Part shown: positions 26,261 through 35,164 of the stretch, piece after piece
Position numbering within the stretch: position 1 is the first letter of the stretch
Layout: every line of letters begins with the position of its first letter
Position numbers and translations under genes: made by a program
Assembly (NCBI GenBank): GCA_963739385.1
Contig: CAVUAI010000001.1
Coordinates: forward strand, 1-64,000
Origin: VAZQ01 sp963739385
GTDB taxonomy: Bacteria > Pseudomonadota > Alphaproteobacteria > Rhizobiales > Xanthobacteraceae
Reading direction: 5' to 3'
Length of the DNA stretch: 64,000 nt
Notes under the pieces: generated by a model
Database searches by the model: none
Seen by the model: only the letters and a program-made list of their open reading frames with translations
What the model was told of the DNA's origin: nothing

Positions 26261-27049
26261 ATGGCGGATTGCCGCGTCGAGGTGAGCAGAGCCAGAGTCA
26301 CCGATCAGCTGCGGCAGCTCGGCGTCCGGACAGGTGGCGTGCTGCTCGTCCATGCCTCGTTCAGGGCAACACGGCCGGTCGAGGGAGGGCCGCTCGGCGT
26401 GATTGCGGCGCTCCGTGATGCGGTCGGCGGCGAGGGCACCGTGGTGATGCCGTCCTCCTCGGAGGACGACGACCGGCCGTTCGATCTCAAGGACACTCCG
26501 GCGTCCCCAAGCCTCGGCGTGGTGGCGGATACCTTTTGGCGAATGCCGGGCGTACTTCGCAGCAATCACGCCCATGCCTTCGCGGCGGTCGGGCCTGAAG
26601 CACGCGCGATCACCTCCGATCCGCTCCCGCTTCCGCCCCATGTTCCGGAAAGTCCCGTCGGTCGTGTCTACCAACGCGACGGACAGGTGCTGCTCCTTGG
26701 CGTTGGCCATGACGCCGACACGACGCTCCATCTGGCCGAGCTCCTCGCGGGCGTCCCCTACCGGGTGCCGAGACACTGCACGGTGCTGCAGGATGGCGAG
26801 CCCGTCCGCATCGACTATGGGGAGAACGATCATTGCTGTGCGCGCTTTGATCTTGCCGATGAATGGCTGCGGATGCGGGGCCTGCAGTCCGAAGCGCGGA
26901 TAGGGCACGCGCAGGCACGGCTTGCGCGCGCGCGTGACATCGTCGACGTCGCGGTCGAACACCTGTGCCGCGACCCGCTCCTCTTCCTGCATCCTCCCGA
27001 TGCCGGATGCGACGAGTGCGACGCGGCGCGAAACAGCGTGGCCGGTTGA
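26261..27049 (+). CDS. AAC(3)-family N-acetyltransferase
   Basis: A 262-residue member of the AAC(3)/YokD acetyl-CoA-dependent acetyltransferase family. Family blocks include GGVLLVHASFRATRPVEGG, VMPSSSEDD, MPGVLRSNHAHAFAAVGP and VLLLGVGHDADTTLHLAE. Named members modify aminoglycosides, but many environmental members have other substrates, and the operon context (Bug receptor, class V aminotransferase) favours a metabolic role. It should not be read as an antibiotic resistance gene on this evidence alone. The C-terminus is Cys-rich (GCDECDAA). Confidence 0.82.
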   Translation: MADCRVEVSRARVTDQLRQLGVRTGGVLLVHASFRATRPVEGGPLGVIAALRDAVGGEGTVVMPSSSEDDDRPFDLKDTPASPSLGVVADTFWRMPGVLRSNHAHAFAAVGPEARAITSDPLPLPPHVPESPVGRVYQRDGQVLLLGVGHDADTTLHLAELLAGVPYRVPRHCTVLQDGEPVRIDYGENDHCCARFDLADEWLRMRGLQSEARIGHAQARLARARDIVDVAVEHLCRDPLLFLHPPDAGCDECDAARNSVAG

Positions 27050-27216
27050 CCGTTCAGCCACGCACATGTCCCGACGCACGCCCGGTGGCGCAAAGCGGGT
27101 GGCGAATCGGTCGTGCAATTGCCAACTCAAATGAAGCTTGCGCGATGGATACGCGGCGCTGGCAAGAATTGCCGCCGCATGCCAGCATGCTTCGTCAGTT
27201 GCGAAGAGGAGAAGAG

Positions 27217-28404
27217 ATGGCTGTTCGAGCAGGGCGCGAATTCCTGGCGATCCCTGGCCCCACCACGGTGCCCGATGAGGTGTTGCGCGCCATGCACCGC
27301 CCGGCGGTGGACATCTATTCCGGTTCACTCGTCGACGTCACCAACAGCTTGCTGCGCGATCTCAGCCAGGTGTTTCGAACCGAAGGACGCTCATACATCT
27401 ACATTGCCAATGGCCACGGCGCCTGGGAGGCCGCGCTGACGAACGTCCTGTCGAAGGGGGACAAGATTCTGGTACTGGAAAGCGGCCGGTTTGCACTCGG
27501 CTGGGGCGAGGCGGCGGCGGGGCTTGGCGTCGAAGTCGAGGTGCTCAAAGGAGACTGGCGGCGCGCGGTGCGTCCGAGCGAGGTCGAGGCCCGCCTGCGG
27601 AAGGACACGACGGGCGAGATCAAGGCAATCCTGGCGGTGCAGATCGATACCGCATCGGGCGCGGCCAACGACATTGCCGCGATCGGAGAGGCGATCAAAG
27701 CTGCACGACATGCCGCTCTGTTCATGGTGGATGTGGTGGCGTCGCTGGGCTGCGTCCCGTTCGAGATGGACGCCTGGGGCGTCGACGTTGCCGTCTCGGG
27801 ATCGCAGAAGGGCCTCATGACGCCGCCCGGACTGGGCTTCGTCGCGGCCAATGCGCGTGCGCGCGCGGTCCACGCGCGTGCCGACTTGCGGACGCCCTAT
27901 TGGGACTGGACTGCCCGCGACGGCAACCTGCACTACCAGAAATATGCCGGCACGCCGCCCGAGCACCTCATGTTTGCGCTGCGTCAGGCGCTCGACATGC
28001 TGCTCGATGAAGGCCTCGACAATGTCTTTCTTCGCCATCGCCTGCTGGCGGAGGCAGTGCGTCGTGCGGTGGCGGTGTGGTCGCAGGGACAGGCATTCGA
28101 TTTCAACATCGTAGAGCCGGATGCGCGTTCCGACACGGTCACGACGGTTCTCATGAGCAACGGGGGCGATCCGCGCCCCCTGGTCGACTACTGCAACGAG
28201 AAATGCGGTGTGGTGCTCGGCATCGGCATCGGTGAATTGTCGGGGAAGGCATTTCGCATCGCCCATATGGGCCATGTCAATGCGCCGATGATCCTCGGCA
28301 CGCTCGGCGTGGTCGAGGTCGGACTCAAGGCGCTGCGGATACCGTACGGCACCGGCGGCGTGCAGGCCGGGGTCGAATGGCTGGGCGAGACTGTCCACGC
28401 GTAG
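27217..28404 (+). CDS. Class V aminotransferase (serine/alanine-glyoxylate type)
   Basis: A 395-residue PLP enzyme. IPGPTTVPDEVLRAM is the usual N-terminal block of serine-glyoxylate/alanine-glyoxylate aminotransferases. FMVDVVASLGCVPFEMDAWGVDV holds the Asp that contacts the PLP nitrogen, and SGSQKGLMTPPGLGF contains the Schiff-base Lys. It would transaminate small amino acids with glyoxylate or a similar oxoacid. The ATG at 27217 has AGAGGAGAAG upstream. The longer frame starting 250 bases earlier overlaps the AAC(3) gene and is rejected. It follows the Bug receptor and AAC(3)-like genes. Confidence 0.92.
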   Translation: MAVRAGREFLAIPGPTTVPDEVLRAMHRPAVDIYSGSLVDVTNSLLRDLSQVFRTEGRSYIYIANGHGAWEAALTNVLSKGDKILVLESGRFALGWGEAAAGLGVEVEVLKGDWRRAVRPSEVEARLRKDTTGEIKAILAVQIDTASGAANDIAAIGEAIKAARHAALFMVDVVASLGCVPFEMDAWGVDVAVSGSQKGLMTPPGLGFVAANARARAVHARADLRTPYWDWTARDGNLHYQKYAGTPPEHLMFALRQALDMLLDEGLDNVFLRHRLLAEAVRRAVAVWSQGQAFDFNIVEPDARSDTVTTVLMSNGGDPRPLVDYCNEKCGVVLGIGIGELSGKAFRIAHMGHVNAPMILGTLGVVEVGLKALRIPYGTGGVQAGVEWLGETVHA

Positions 28405-28472
28405 TCGCTGCGGATTGCCGTGCATCGCCCAACTGCGATCACGGCACGCCGCCTGGTAAAGGAGCATGGATC

Positions 28473-28871
28473 ATGGCGATCATTCCCGACAAATACCTCG
28501 ACCTGCTTCAGCAGAAGAAAGCGTTTGCAACGATTGCAACGGTGATGGCGGATGGCTCGCCGCAGGTGACCCCGGTCTGGTTCGACTACAAGGATGGCCG
28601 CCTGCGGGTGAACACGGCAAAGGGCAGGGTGAAGGCCCGCACGCTCAAAGCCGGCGCTCCCGTGGCGCTCGCGATACTCGACCCCGACAATCCCTACCGC
28701 TACGTCCAGATCCGCGGCCATGTGAGACGCGCGACGGAAGACGGCGCGGCTCAACATATCGACTCGCTCGCGAAGAAATATCTCGGACAGGACAAATACA
28801 CCGGGTCCGGGCCCGGCGAAGTGCGCGTGATGTACGAGATCGAGCCCGCATCCGCGTCGGGAATGGGTTGA
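28473..28871 (+). CDS. PPOX-class flavin/F420-binding split-barrel protein
   Basis: A 132-residue split beta-barrel protein of the pyridoxamine-5'-phosphate-oxidase-like superfamily. FATIATVMADGSPQVTPVWFDYKDGRLRVNTAKGR is the standard phosphate- and flavin-binding half. ALAILDPDNPYRYVQIRGHV is the second half of the barrel. The cofactor (FMN, F420, haem or biliverdin in relatives) cannot be told. AAAGGAG sits nine bases ahead of the ATG. It follows the aminotransferase by 68 bases and may be in the same transcript. Confidence 0.85.
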   Translation: MAIIPDKYLDLLQQKKAFATIATVMADGSPQVTPVWFDYKDGRLRVNTAKGRVKARTLKAGAPVALAILDPDNPYRYVQIRGHVRRATEDGAAQHIDSLAKKYLGQDKYTGSGPGEVRVMYEIEPASASGMG

Positions 28872-28935
28872 GCGGGGCAATGAGACGCCGTCGCCAGCCA
28901 TCATGCTATGGTGTGGCGAGGATGGGAGAGAAAGC

Positions 28936-29826
28936 GTGCAGCAGTCTTACGACCGGCCGGCCGAGGATGTCGGGAATTCGGTTCACCTCGAGCATGTCAA
29001 CGTCAGCATCCCGAGCCAGCAGCTGGCGAGCCTGTTCTACGTCGTGGCGCTCGGCCTGACGCGTGATCCCTATCTGATGGTCTCCGACGACAACATGTGG
29101 GTGAACGTCGGCCGCAGCCAGTTCCATCTGCCGACGGGTCCGGCGCAGGTGCTGCGCGGTCACACCGGCCTGGTGATTTCCGGCCGCCATGCGCTGCTGC
29201 AGCGGCTCGAATCCTCCCGCGAGAAGCTCGATGGCACCAGGTTCGATTTCACCGAGCACAACGACTACGTCGAGGCCATCTGCCCCTGGGGCAACCGCAT
29301 CCGGGTGCACGAGCCGGACCGGGCGCGGTTCGGCCGCATCGCACTCGGCATTCCCTATGTCGAGTTCGATGTGCCGGTCGGCACGGCCGCCGGCATCGCG
29401 GCATTCTATCGCGAGATGATCGAAGTGCCGGCGCAGGTGGTCGAGGACGGATCGGTCGCGCGCGTGCAGGTCGGAAACAGCCAATATCTCCTGTTCCACG
29501 AGACTGACCGCCCGCAGCCAGAGTTCGATGAGCATCACGTTCAAATCTACGTCTCGGATTTCTCCGGGCCATACCAACGCCTGAAGGCACGCAACCTGCT
29601 CGACCGCGAAGACAACCGGTATCAATATCGCTTCCGCGACATCGTCGATCTCGAAACCGGGCGCAAGCTGTTTACGATCGAGCACGAGGTGCGCAGCGTG
29701 AAGCATCCCAACTATCTGCGGCCGCTCGTCAACCGCAACCCGGCGCAGATGGCGCGGACCTACTCCCCCGGCCATGACGAATTGCACTGGGCGCTGCCGC
29801 CGCAGCCGATGGACGAGCGGTCCTAG
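28936..29826 (+). CDS. VOC-superfamily (glyoxalase/dioxygenase-like) protein
   Basis: A 296-residue protein with two vicinal-oxygen-chelate modules. Module 1 begins LEHVNVSIPSQQLASLFYVVALGL and module 2 begins IPYVEFDVPVGTAAGIAAFYREM. Candidate metal-ligand residues are His in LEHVNV, His in TGLVISGRHALL or FDEHHVQIYV, and Glu in FTIEHEV, but I cannot verify a complete triad. A GTG at 28936 with GGGAGAG five bases upstream is a better start than the ATG at 28903. The substrate is unknown. Confidence 0.8.
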   Translation: MQQSYDRPAEDVGNSVHLEHVNVSIPSQQLASLFYVVALGLTRDPYLMVSDDNMWVNVGRSQFHLPTGPAQVLRGHTGLVISGRHALLQRLESSREKLDGTRFDFTEHNDYVEAICPWGNRIRVHEPDRARFGRIALGIPYVEFDVPVGTAAGIAAFYREMIEVPAQVVEDGSVARVQVGNSQYLLFHETDRPQPEFDEHHVQIYVSDFSGPYQRLKARNLLDREDNRYQYRFRDIVDLETGRKLFTIEHEVRSVKHPNYLRPLVNRNPAQMARTYSPGHDELHWALPPQPMDERS

Positions 29827-29863
29827 AGCAACCCATTCCGGATCGAATGGCGGTTTCGCTCTA
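29824..29863. terminator. Palindromic hairpin between convergent genes
   Basis: The arms TAGAGC and GCTCTA, with inner CATTC/GAATG pairing, form an interrupted stem between the stop codons of the VOC gene (29826) and the convergent hydrolase (29873). It may terminate transcription in both directions or belong to a dispersed palindromic repeat family of the genome. Confidence 0.5.
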
Positions 29864-29872
29864 CGTCATGCT

Positions 29873-30688
29873 TCATGCCGGGGCTGGCATCGCCTTTCGC
29901 TGTCCCGGGAACAGGCCGTGCTTGGCAAGAAACTCGATCATGTAGCGATCGAACAGCCAGGGCTGCTCGATCTGGCATGCGTGGCCGGCGCCATAGAGGA
30001 TCTTCATCTCGCAGCCGGGAATGCGGTCCTGCAACGCGAATGACGTGGCGTGCGTGCCGTCCTCGCTGCCGGTCAGAATGATGGTCGGGCACGAGATGCG
30101 GGCGTGATGATCCTCGGCGTCGGGCTTCGCCAGCGCCTCGAACTGATAGAGAATCGATTGCAGATCGGCGTGCGGATTGCGCTCGGAGAACATGTCGGCG
30201 AAGAAATGCGCAATCGGTGTCGAGCGGAACGCGGGACTGAGATCCTCGAACGTATATCCCCAACGGTAGTCGATGCCGTGCTCGGTATAGGCCTTGATCC
30301 GCCGCGCGGTGAATTCCTTCGCCGGATTGTAGCCGGTGCCCGACAGCACCATCGCTGGAGTCCGTGCCGGCTGCTGCAGATGCATGTAAGGCACGATCGC
30401 CGAGCCGACGGAGCAGCCGACGAGGATCGTCTTCTCGCCCGGCCACTCTGCGTCGATGGCCTCCCAGCAGGCTTGCGCCATGTCGTCCATGGTCAGGCCG
30501 CGCGTTGCCTTGGGCGAGCGGCCGTAGCCCGGGATGTCGATGGCGATGCAGCGGTACCAGGTGGACAGGTGAGCCATCTGATAGATCCAGCATGACTGAT
30601 CCATCGGGTTGGGATGCACGAATGCGATCACCGGGCCCGTCCGTCCCATCCGCTCGTAGTAGAGCGGCCCCTCGATATGGTCTGCCAA
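29873..30688 (-). CDS. Alpha/beta hydrolase
   Basis: A 271-residue alpha/beta-hydrolase-fold enzyme. IAFVHPNPMDQSCW gives the oxyanion-hole region (HP in place of the usual HG). ILVGCSVGSAIV holds the nucleophile elbow G-C-S-V-G. ILTGSEDGTHA carries the acidic residue, and YGAGHACQIEQP the catalytic His. The family covers esterases, C-C bond hydrolases and dehalogenases, so the substrate remains open. Its 3' end is separated from the VOC gene by a hairpin. Confidence 0.88.
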   Translation of the reverse strand: MADHIEGPLYYERMGRTGPVIAFVHPNPMDQSCWIYQMAHLSTWYRCIAIDIPGYGRSPKATRGLTMDDMAQACWEAIDAEWPGEKTILVGCSVGSAIVPYMHLQQPARTPAMVLSGTGYNPAKEFTARRIKAYTEHGIDYRWGYTFEDLSPAFRSTPIAHFFADMFSERNPHADLQSILYQFEALAKPDAEDHHARISCPTIILTGSEDGTHATSFALQDRIPGCEMKILYGAGHACQIEQPWLFDRYMIEFLAKHGLFPGQRKAMPAPA

Positions 30689-30976
30689 GTCGCGTCTCCT
30701 TCTTAGCGTGAGCCTGTCGATCGGTACGCCGGCGACGCGGCGCCAAACACGACACGAGCTGATTGAATCTTGGCGCTTGTCGCGGAATGACGAAACCGGC
30801 GATCGCCGCCCACAGCTTTACGCGGCCGCGCGGTATCTGGGGACAGGCAGGCCAGCCTGGGCCGCAACGATGACGAATGCGGCGCGTGCGCGATGGCGCT
30901 ATGGTCGCATGCCAGTGAATCTTGGCGACCGGCCACGCCGGACGTCATGCACGGTCCGGGATCGAAGGGCATCGTC

Positions 30977-31384
30977 ATGACTCCCGAAGAGATCGATCTG
31001 GTCGTGAAATCATTCGATGCGCTGTGGCCGTCCCGCCGGCAGCTCGCCGAGCTGTTCTACGGCCGGTTCTTCGAGCTCGCACCGGAGACTCGCCAGCTGT
31101 TTCCCGATGACATGGAGAGGCAGCGGCTGAAGCTGATGGACAGCCTCGCCGCCATTGTGGGTTCGCTCGACAAACGTGACATGTTTCAGGCGATCATCAG
31201 TCAGGCCGGGCGACAGCACGCGCAGTTCGGAGCCAAGCCGGCGCATTTCAGCGCATTCGGGGAAGCGTTGATCTGGGGCCTGCAGCAACAGCTCGGGCCC
31301 ACGTTCACCCCCGAGGTGCAGCAGGCCTGGAGCGCACTTTACAGCGATGTGCAGAGCCGAATGATCGGCGCTGCTCAAACGTGA
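30977..31384 (+). CDS. Single-domain haemoglobin (globin family)
   Basis: A 135-residue globin resembling Vitreoscilla-type bacterial haemoglobins. The proximal His is in AGRQHAQFG (about residue 81). The B10 Tyr is in LFYGRFF and a Gln at the E7 position is in ERQRLKLMDSL, the Tyr/Gln pair expected for an O2/NO-handling pocket. There is no C-terminal reductase domain, so it is not a flavohaemoglobin. The ATG at 30977 is chosen over 30893 because the upstream residues do not fit the globin A helix. It is alone and converges with the exonuclease gene. A role in NO detoxification or oxygen sensing is inference. Confidence 0.9.
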   Translation: MTPEEIDLVVKSFDALWPSRRQLAELFYGRFFELAPETRQLFPDDMERQRLKLMDSLAAIVGSLDKRDMFQAIISQAGRQHAQFGAKPAHFSAFGEALIWGLQQQLGPTFTPEVQQAWSALYSDVQSRMIGAAQT

Positions 31385-31460
31385 GCGCGACAATTCGCCT
31401 TCCTTGTGGGCTTGAGATGCAGACATTTGAACGCTGCGCCCCGGGGTGCCGCGGCCCAAA

Positions 31461-32348
31461 TCATTTCGATGCGAGGCCATCGAGGCGATCCGCCAGCTGG
31501 TTCAGCTCCCATTCGCGGGCGAGGGCCGCTGCCTTTCGCCAGGTCGGCGTCTGATCACGCAGCACCGGCAGCGGTGCCGATGCGTCCATGGTTGCAATCC
31601 GGCGATAGAGCCGCAGCTGCTCGGCCTGGGTTGGAAACCGTCCGGCTTTCAGCAGGGCTTCGATATTGCCGTACTTGCGCAGCAGGTCCGCGGCGCCCTT
31701 GGGCCCGACTCCCTTGGCGCCGGGCAGCTTGTCCGACGGATCGCCGCGCAGCGCGATGAAATCCGGCACCTGCTCCGGATCGACGCCGTATCGGTCGCGC
31801 ACCTCGTCCGGCCCGATCCGCGCCATTTCGCCGGCTCGCACCGGATGGATGATGACGGTGGACGGCGATGCCAGCTGGAAGGTATCGCGGTCGCCGCTCG
31901 CTACGACCGCGGTACCGCCCCGCCGCTGTTCCGAAGCGACCGCGGCCGCTAGGAAGTCGTCCGCTTCGTAGCCGGGCGCCTTTGCATTCGCAAACCCGCA
32001 GGCGGCGACGAACGACGGCAGGATGTCGAGCTGGTCGAGCAGCGCGGCATCGAACTGGCGACCGCTTTGATAGGCCGGAAACGCCTGATGACGATAGGTG
32101 GGCGCATCCAGCGTATCCCAACCTACGAGCACCGCGCGCGGCTGTTCATTCTCGACCATCCGAATGAGGAAGTTGGCGAAGCCCAGGATGGCGCCGCCGC
32201 CCTTGCCGCCGCGGGAACGGATCGTCTTCGGCAGCCCATGATACGCGCGATGGGCAAACGAATCGCCGTCCACCACAAGCAGGGGACGGGGAGTGGCGGC
32301 TCGCCCGGGCGATGAAGGCCGGCGTTTTGGGGACCGCTCGCGCGCCAT
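31461..32348 (-). CDS. Stand-alone 5'-3' exonuclease (Pol I N-domain/FEN-like)
   Basis: A 295-residue FEN-superfamily nuclease without a polymerase domain. LLVVDGDSFAHRAYHGLP and GYEADDFLAA provide metal-ligand acidic residues, ASGDRDTFQLAS gives another, and RGDPSDKLPGAKGVGPKGAADLL is the H3TH DNA-binding motif. It should process flaps or RNA primers. The first 20 residues (RERSPKRRPSSPGRAATPRP) form a basic, probably disordered, tail. The ATG at 32348 is preferred; an upstream start at 32420 would only lengthen this tail. Confidence 0.9.
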   Translation of the reverse strand: MARERSPKRRPSSPGRAATPRPLLVVDGDSFAHRAYHGLPKTIRSRGGKGGGAILGFANFLIRMVENEQPRAVLVGWDTLDAPTYRHQAFPAYQSGRQFDAALLDQLDILPSFVAACGFANAKAPGYEADDFLAAAVASEQRRGGTAVVASGDRDTFQLASPSTVIIHPVRAGEMARIGPDEVRDRYGVDPEQVPDFIALRGDPSDKLPGAKGVGPKGAADLLRKYGNIEALLKAGRFPTQAEQLRLYRRIATMDASAPLPVLRDQTPTWRKAAALAREWELNQLADRLDGLASK

Positions 32349-32602
32349 TGCTCTTTCGCCACTCCCGGCGCGGCCAGCTCCGGGAGCAACGGCTCGCCGA
32401 GCTTGCGGCTTGAAATTCACGATTGATGGCGGGGCGGCTCGAAGTCAAGGGAGCTGCAAGCCCGGGCGGAGCGCGGACCACGTGTGGCTGCTTGCTAGGT
32501 CGAGATGCATCCGGGGCAGCGGGCGGACCGGGCCGCAAGAAATTCTGGAACGCTCCGCAACGGCGGGGGTTGAACCCGTGCGGTTCACAAGGGAGCGAAC
32601 CT

Positions 32603-32962
32603 ATGAAGCTTACAGCAGCCGTAACACTTGCAGCGCTCTTGGTCTCCGGCAGCGTCGCGCTGGCCCAAAGCAGCTCAGGGTCCGCGGGCGGCGGCGCCGC
32701 CGGTTCCCCCGGCGGCAGTCCGTCGGCAGCCCCTTCCGCCAATCCTTCCGCCAGTCCAACCACTCAGCCCAACCCGAGTGCTCAGTCCACTCCTGGCCAG
32801 TCGGGAACCGTCGGGCGGGCGCCGGGTACCAATCCTTCCAATCCGCAGGACCTGAGCAATCGCAGCAATCCCCAGGACCGCACCGCCCCCCGAGGCAACA
32901 ATCCTCAGGACGCCCGCCCCGGCGGGACGCCCAACATCATGTCAAACGAACCCGGCCGCTGA
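32603..32962 (+). CDS. Secreted low-complexity protein with NPQD repeats
   Basis: A 119-residue protein with a signal peptide (AAVTLAALLVSGSVALAQ). The mature chain is almost wholly low complexity: Ser/Gly/Ala-rich, then Pro/Asn-rich, with three NPQD repeats and a GTPNIMSNEPGR end. No folded domain is expected. AGGGAG precedes the ATG. The function is unknown; such proteins are common in the envelopes of Bradyrhizobium relatives. It is monocistronic. Confidence 0.72.
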   Translation: MKLTAAVTLAALLVSGSVALAQSSSGSAGGGAAGSPGGSPSAAPSANPSASPTTQPNPSAQSTPGQSGTVGRAPGTNPSNPQDLSNRSNPQDRTAPRGNNPQDARPGGTPNIMSNEPGR

Positions 32963-33039
32963 GGCGGACCTCGCCGAACTGCCGGCGGTCTTGAGGCAAC
33001 GCCACATCGGCGCAGCGCGGGATCCGGTGTCACCACACG

Positions 33040-33666
33040 TCACGCGGTGCCCTGCTGCGACAGCAGGTAGGTTTGCAGGGCGACGGCACGGTCTCCGCTT
33101 GCGATCAGCCGGTCGGTGATGTCGATGAGCAAGCGAAATTCCTCGCGGCTGAGGCAGCCGAACTCCACGTCGTTGACCTGACGCTGGGTCGGGGCCAACC
33201 GCTCCAACAATGCATTGCCCTTGGCCGAAACCGTGAGCGTGACGCGGCGGCGGTCGCCCGGATCGGTCTTCTTGTGCACGAGGCCGAGCTGCACCAGCCG
33301 CCGCACCGTCGACGTGATGAAGGCGCCGGAGAGGTGCAGATGGTCGGCGACGCGCTTGACGCTGACATCGCCCTCGGTCGACAGATGACCGATCGAGATC
33401 AAGACCGTGTACTCGATGCCCGCAAGTCCGATGCGCCTGGCGTGACCGGCGCGAATTCGCTCGTGCCGCGCCAGGAAACCGAACAGGCCGTGCACGAGCC
33501 GGCGGAAGTCGCGGTCGCTGCCGCCCACCAGCAGTTCGGCGCGCGAGATCGTGAGCGGAAAGCGCGACCGATCATCCTTGGCGGCTCTGCGTGCGGCGTC
33601 TTCCGCCGCCGCATCCGCCGCCGCTCGTCTCCTTGCATGCTGGGCCATTTGGATTTGCCTCTTCAA
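33040..33666 (-). CDS. MarR-family transcriptional regulator
   Basis: A 208-residue winged-helix regulator. The MarR core runs from about residue 60: VKRVADHLHLSGAFITSTVRRLVQLGLVHKKTDPGDRRRVTLTVSAKG gives the recognition helix and the wing with the D-x-R-R pair. The N-terminal 40 residues are Ala/Arg-rich and unusual. The start overlaps the stop of the upstream livF by four bases (ATGA), so it is the last gene of the Liv operon, an unusual place for a regulator. It probably represses or autoregulates the transporter and perhaps the degradative genes upon binding an aromatic ligand. Confidence 0.9.
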   Translation of the reverse strand: MKRQIQMAQHARRRAAADAAAEDAARRAAKDDRSRFPLTISRAELLVGGSDRDFRRLVHGLFGFLARHERIRAGHARRIGLAGIEYTVLISIGHLSTEGDVSVKRVADHLHLSGAFITSTVRRLVQLGLVHKKTDPGDRRRVTLTVSAKGNALLERLAPTQRQVNDVEFGCLSREEFRLLIDITDRLIASGDRAVALQTYLLSQQGTA

Positions 33667-34400
33667 GCCGGGCCGACGGCGTCGCCGCGTCGGCTCGCAT
33701 GTCCTCCGAGAAATGCCTCGGACACGACCGAATCGTTCACGAGCCGGTCGGCCGGGCCGGACGCCACGACATTGCCCGTTTCCAGCAGATAAGCGTGATC
33801 GGCGATCTTGAGCGTCTGTCGCGCCTTCTGCTCGACGAGCAGAACGGTCAGTCCTTCATCTCGCAATCGTGCGATCATGTCGAAGATGGAATTGGTGAGC
33901 TTGGGGGCGAGGCCGAGCGACGGCTCGTCGAGGAGCAGCAGCCTTGGCTTCGACAGCAGCGCGCGCGCGATCGCCAGCATCTGCTGCTCGCCGCCGCTGA
34001 GCGTGCTCGCCACGTTGTGGCGGCGCTCGGCTAGGATTGGAAAACGTTCTCGCATCGCTTCCAGGTCGGTGGCGGCGTGTCCGCGGTCGCGGCGGCAATA
34101 GAGTCCCATCAACAGGTTCTCTTCCACGGTCATGTACGCCAGAATTCCTCGCCCCTCCGGCACCAGCGCGATGCCGAGGCGCACATTCCGCTCCGCATCG
34201 TTGGGCTTGAGCGCCCGGCCGTCATAGCGGATCTCGCCCTGGAACGGCAGCAGACCGGCGATGGCGCGCGCTACCGTGCTCTTGCCCGCGCCGTTGGCGC
34301 CGATCAGCGCCACGATCTGGCCTGGGCGGATATCGAGGTCGATACCGCGCACTGCGGCGATCGCGCCATACCGGACTCTCAGGTTGCGGACCTCGAGCAT
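33663..34400 (-). CDS. livF: Liv-type ABC transporter ATPase, LivF-like (system 1)
   Basis: A 245-residue ATPase. Walker A is GANGAGKST, the signature is LSGGEQQM, and Walker B is LLLLDEPSLGLAP; the DEPSLGLAP form marks the LivF branch. It pairs with the LivG-like ATPase and couples ATP hydrolysis to import of branched-chain amino acids or, as often in soil alphaproteobacteria, aromatic or carboxylic acids. It overlaps livG and the MarR gene, so translation is coupled along the operon. Confidence 0.93.
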   Translation of the reverse strand: MLEVRNLRVRYGAIAAVRGIDLDIRPGQIVALIGANGAGKSTVARAIAGLLPFQGEIRYDGRALKPNDAERNVRLGIALVPEGRGILAYMTVEENLLMGLYCRRDRGHAATDLEAMRERFPILAERRHNVASTLSGGEQQMLAIARALLSKPRLLLLDEPSLGLAPKLTNSIFDMIARLRDEGLTVLLVEQKARQTLKIADHAYLLETGNVVASGPADRLVNDSVVSEAFLGGHASRRGDAVGPA

Positions 34401-35164
34401 CAGGCTTCGGTCCCCAGATAGGCGTCGAGCACGATCGGGTTGCTGCGCACCTCGGCCGGCAGCCCGTCGGCGATCAGGGCGCCGAAATCAAGGACGTAGA
34501 GGTAGTCGCAGAGGTTCATGACGAACGTCATGTCGTGCTCGATGAGCAGGATGGTCAGGCCGGTCGCGCGCAGCGCCAGCAGCCGCGCACGTACCTCATC
34601 GGCTTCCTCCCGGTTCATGCCCGCCACCGGTTCGTCGAGCAGCAAAAGCTTCGGACGCGCGCTCAGCGCGCGCGCCATCTCGACCTTGCGCTGGCTGCCG
34701 TAAGGCAGCGAGCGGGCCATGCGATCGCGCACGCCGTCGAGACCGAAGAACCCCAGCACCTCCTCGGCGCGCGCGAGCGCGGCCGGGTCGGCCCAGCGGG
34801 TGGGGAGCAGCCGGCGCAGCGCCGCTTCGCGGTGCGGCTGCGCGACCAGCAGGTGCTCGAACACGGTCATGCCGGCGAACAGCCGGATGTTCTGGAACGT
34901 GCGCGCGATCCCGGCACGGGCGATCCGGTGCGGCGGCCAGTCCGTGATGCTGTCCGCCTCGAAGCCGACCTCGCCCGCGCTCGCGCGATAGGCCCCGGTG
35001 ATCACGTTGAACAGCGTGGTCTTGCCCGCCCCGTTGGGGCCGATGATGCCGATGATCTGTCCTTGCGGAACGGCGCAGGAGACGCCCGACAGGGCCTGGA
35101 TGCCGCCGAACGATTTGCTGACGTTGGTCAGCCGCAGCAATGCGGGGCTCGACGGCGCTTTCAT
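34400..35164 (-). CDS. livG: Liv-type ABC transporter ATPase, LivG-like (system 1)
   Basis: A 254-residue ATPase. Walker A is GPNGAGKTT and Walker B is LLLLDEPVAGMNREE, the LivG form; LLIEHDMTFVMNLCDYLYVLDFG follows. The ATG at 35164 overlaps the TGA of livM (ATGA) and is therefore the coupled start. An in-frame ATG at 35182 is less likely. The family LivG signature region appears as RSLPYGSQRKVEMARAL. Confidence 0.93.
   Translation of the reverse strand: MKAPSSPALLRLTNVSKSFGGIQALSGVSCAVPQGQIIGIIGPNGAGKTTLFNVITGAYRASAGEVGFEADSITDWPPHRIARAGIARTFQNIRLFAGMTVFEHLLVAQPHREAALRRLLPTRWADPAALARAEEVLGFFGLDGVRDRMARSLPYGSQRKVEMARALSARPKLLLLDEPVAGMNREEADEVRARLLALRATGLTILLIEHDMTFVMNLCDYLYVLDFGALIADGLPAEVRSNPIVLDAYLGTEA

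Noticed and set aside
26261..27049. Antibiotic resistance gene
   Set aside because: The family name comes from aminoglycoside enzymes, but the neighbours are metabolic and no resistance context (integron, transposon) exists; only the family is claimed.
26129..27328. A 399-residue minus-strand open frame
   Set aside because: It is antisense to the AAC(3)-like and aminotransferase genes, which have clear motifs.
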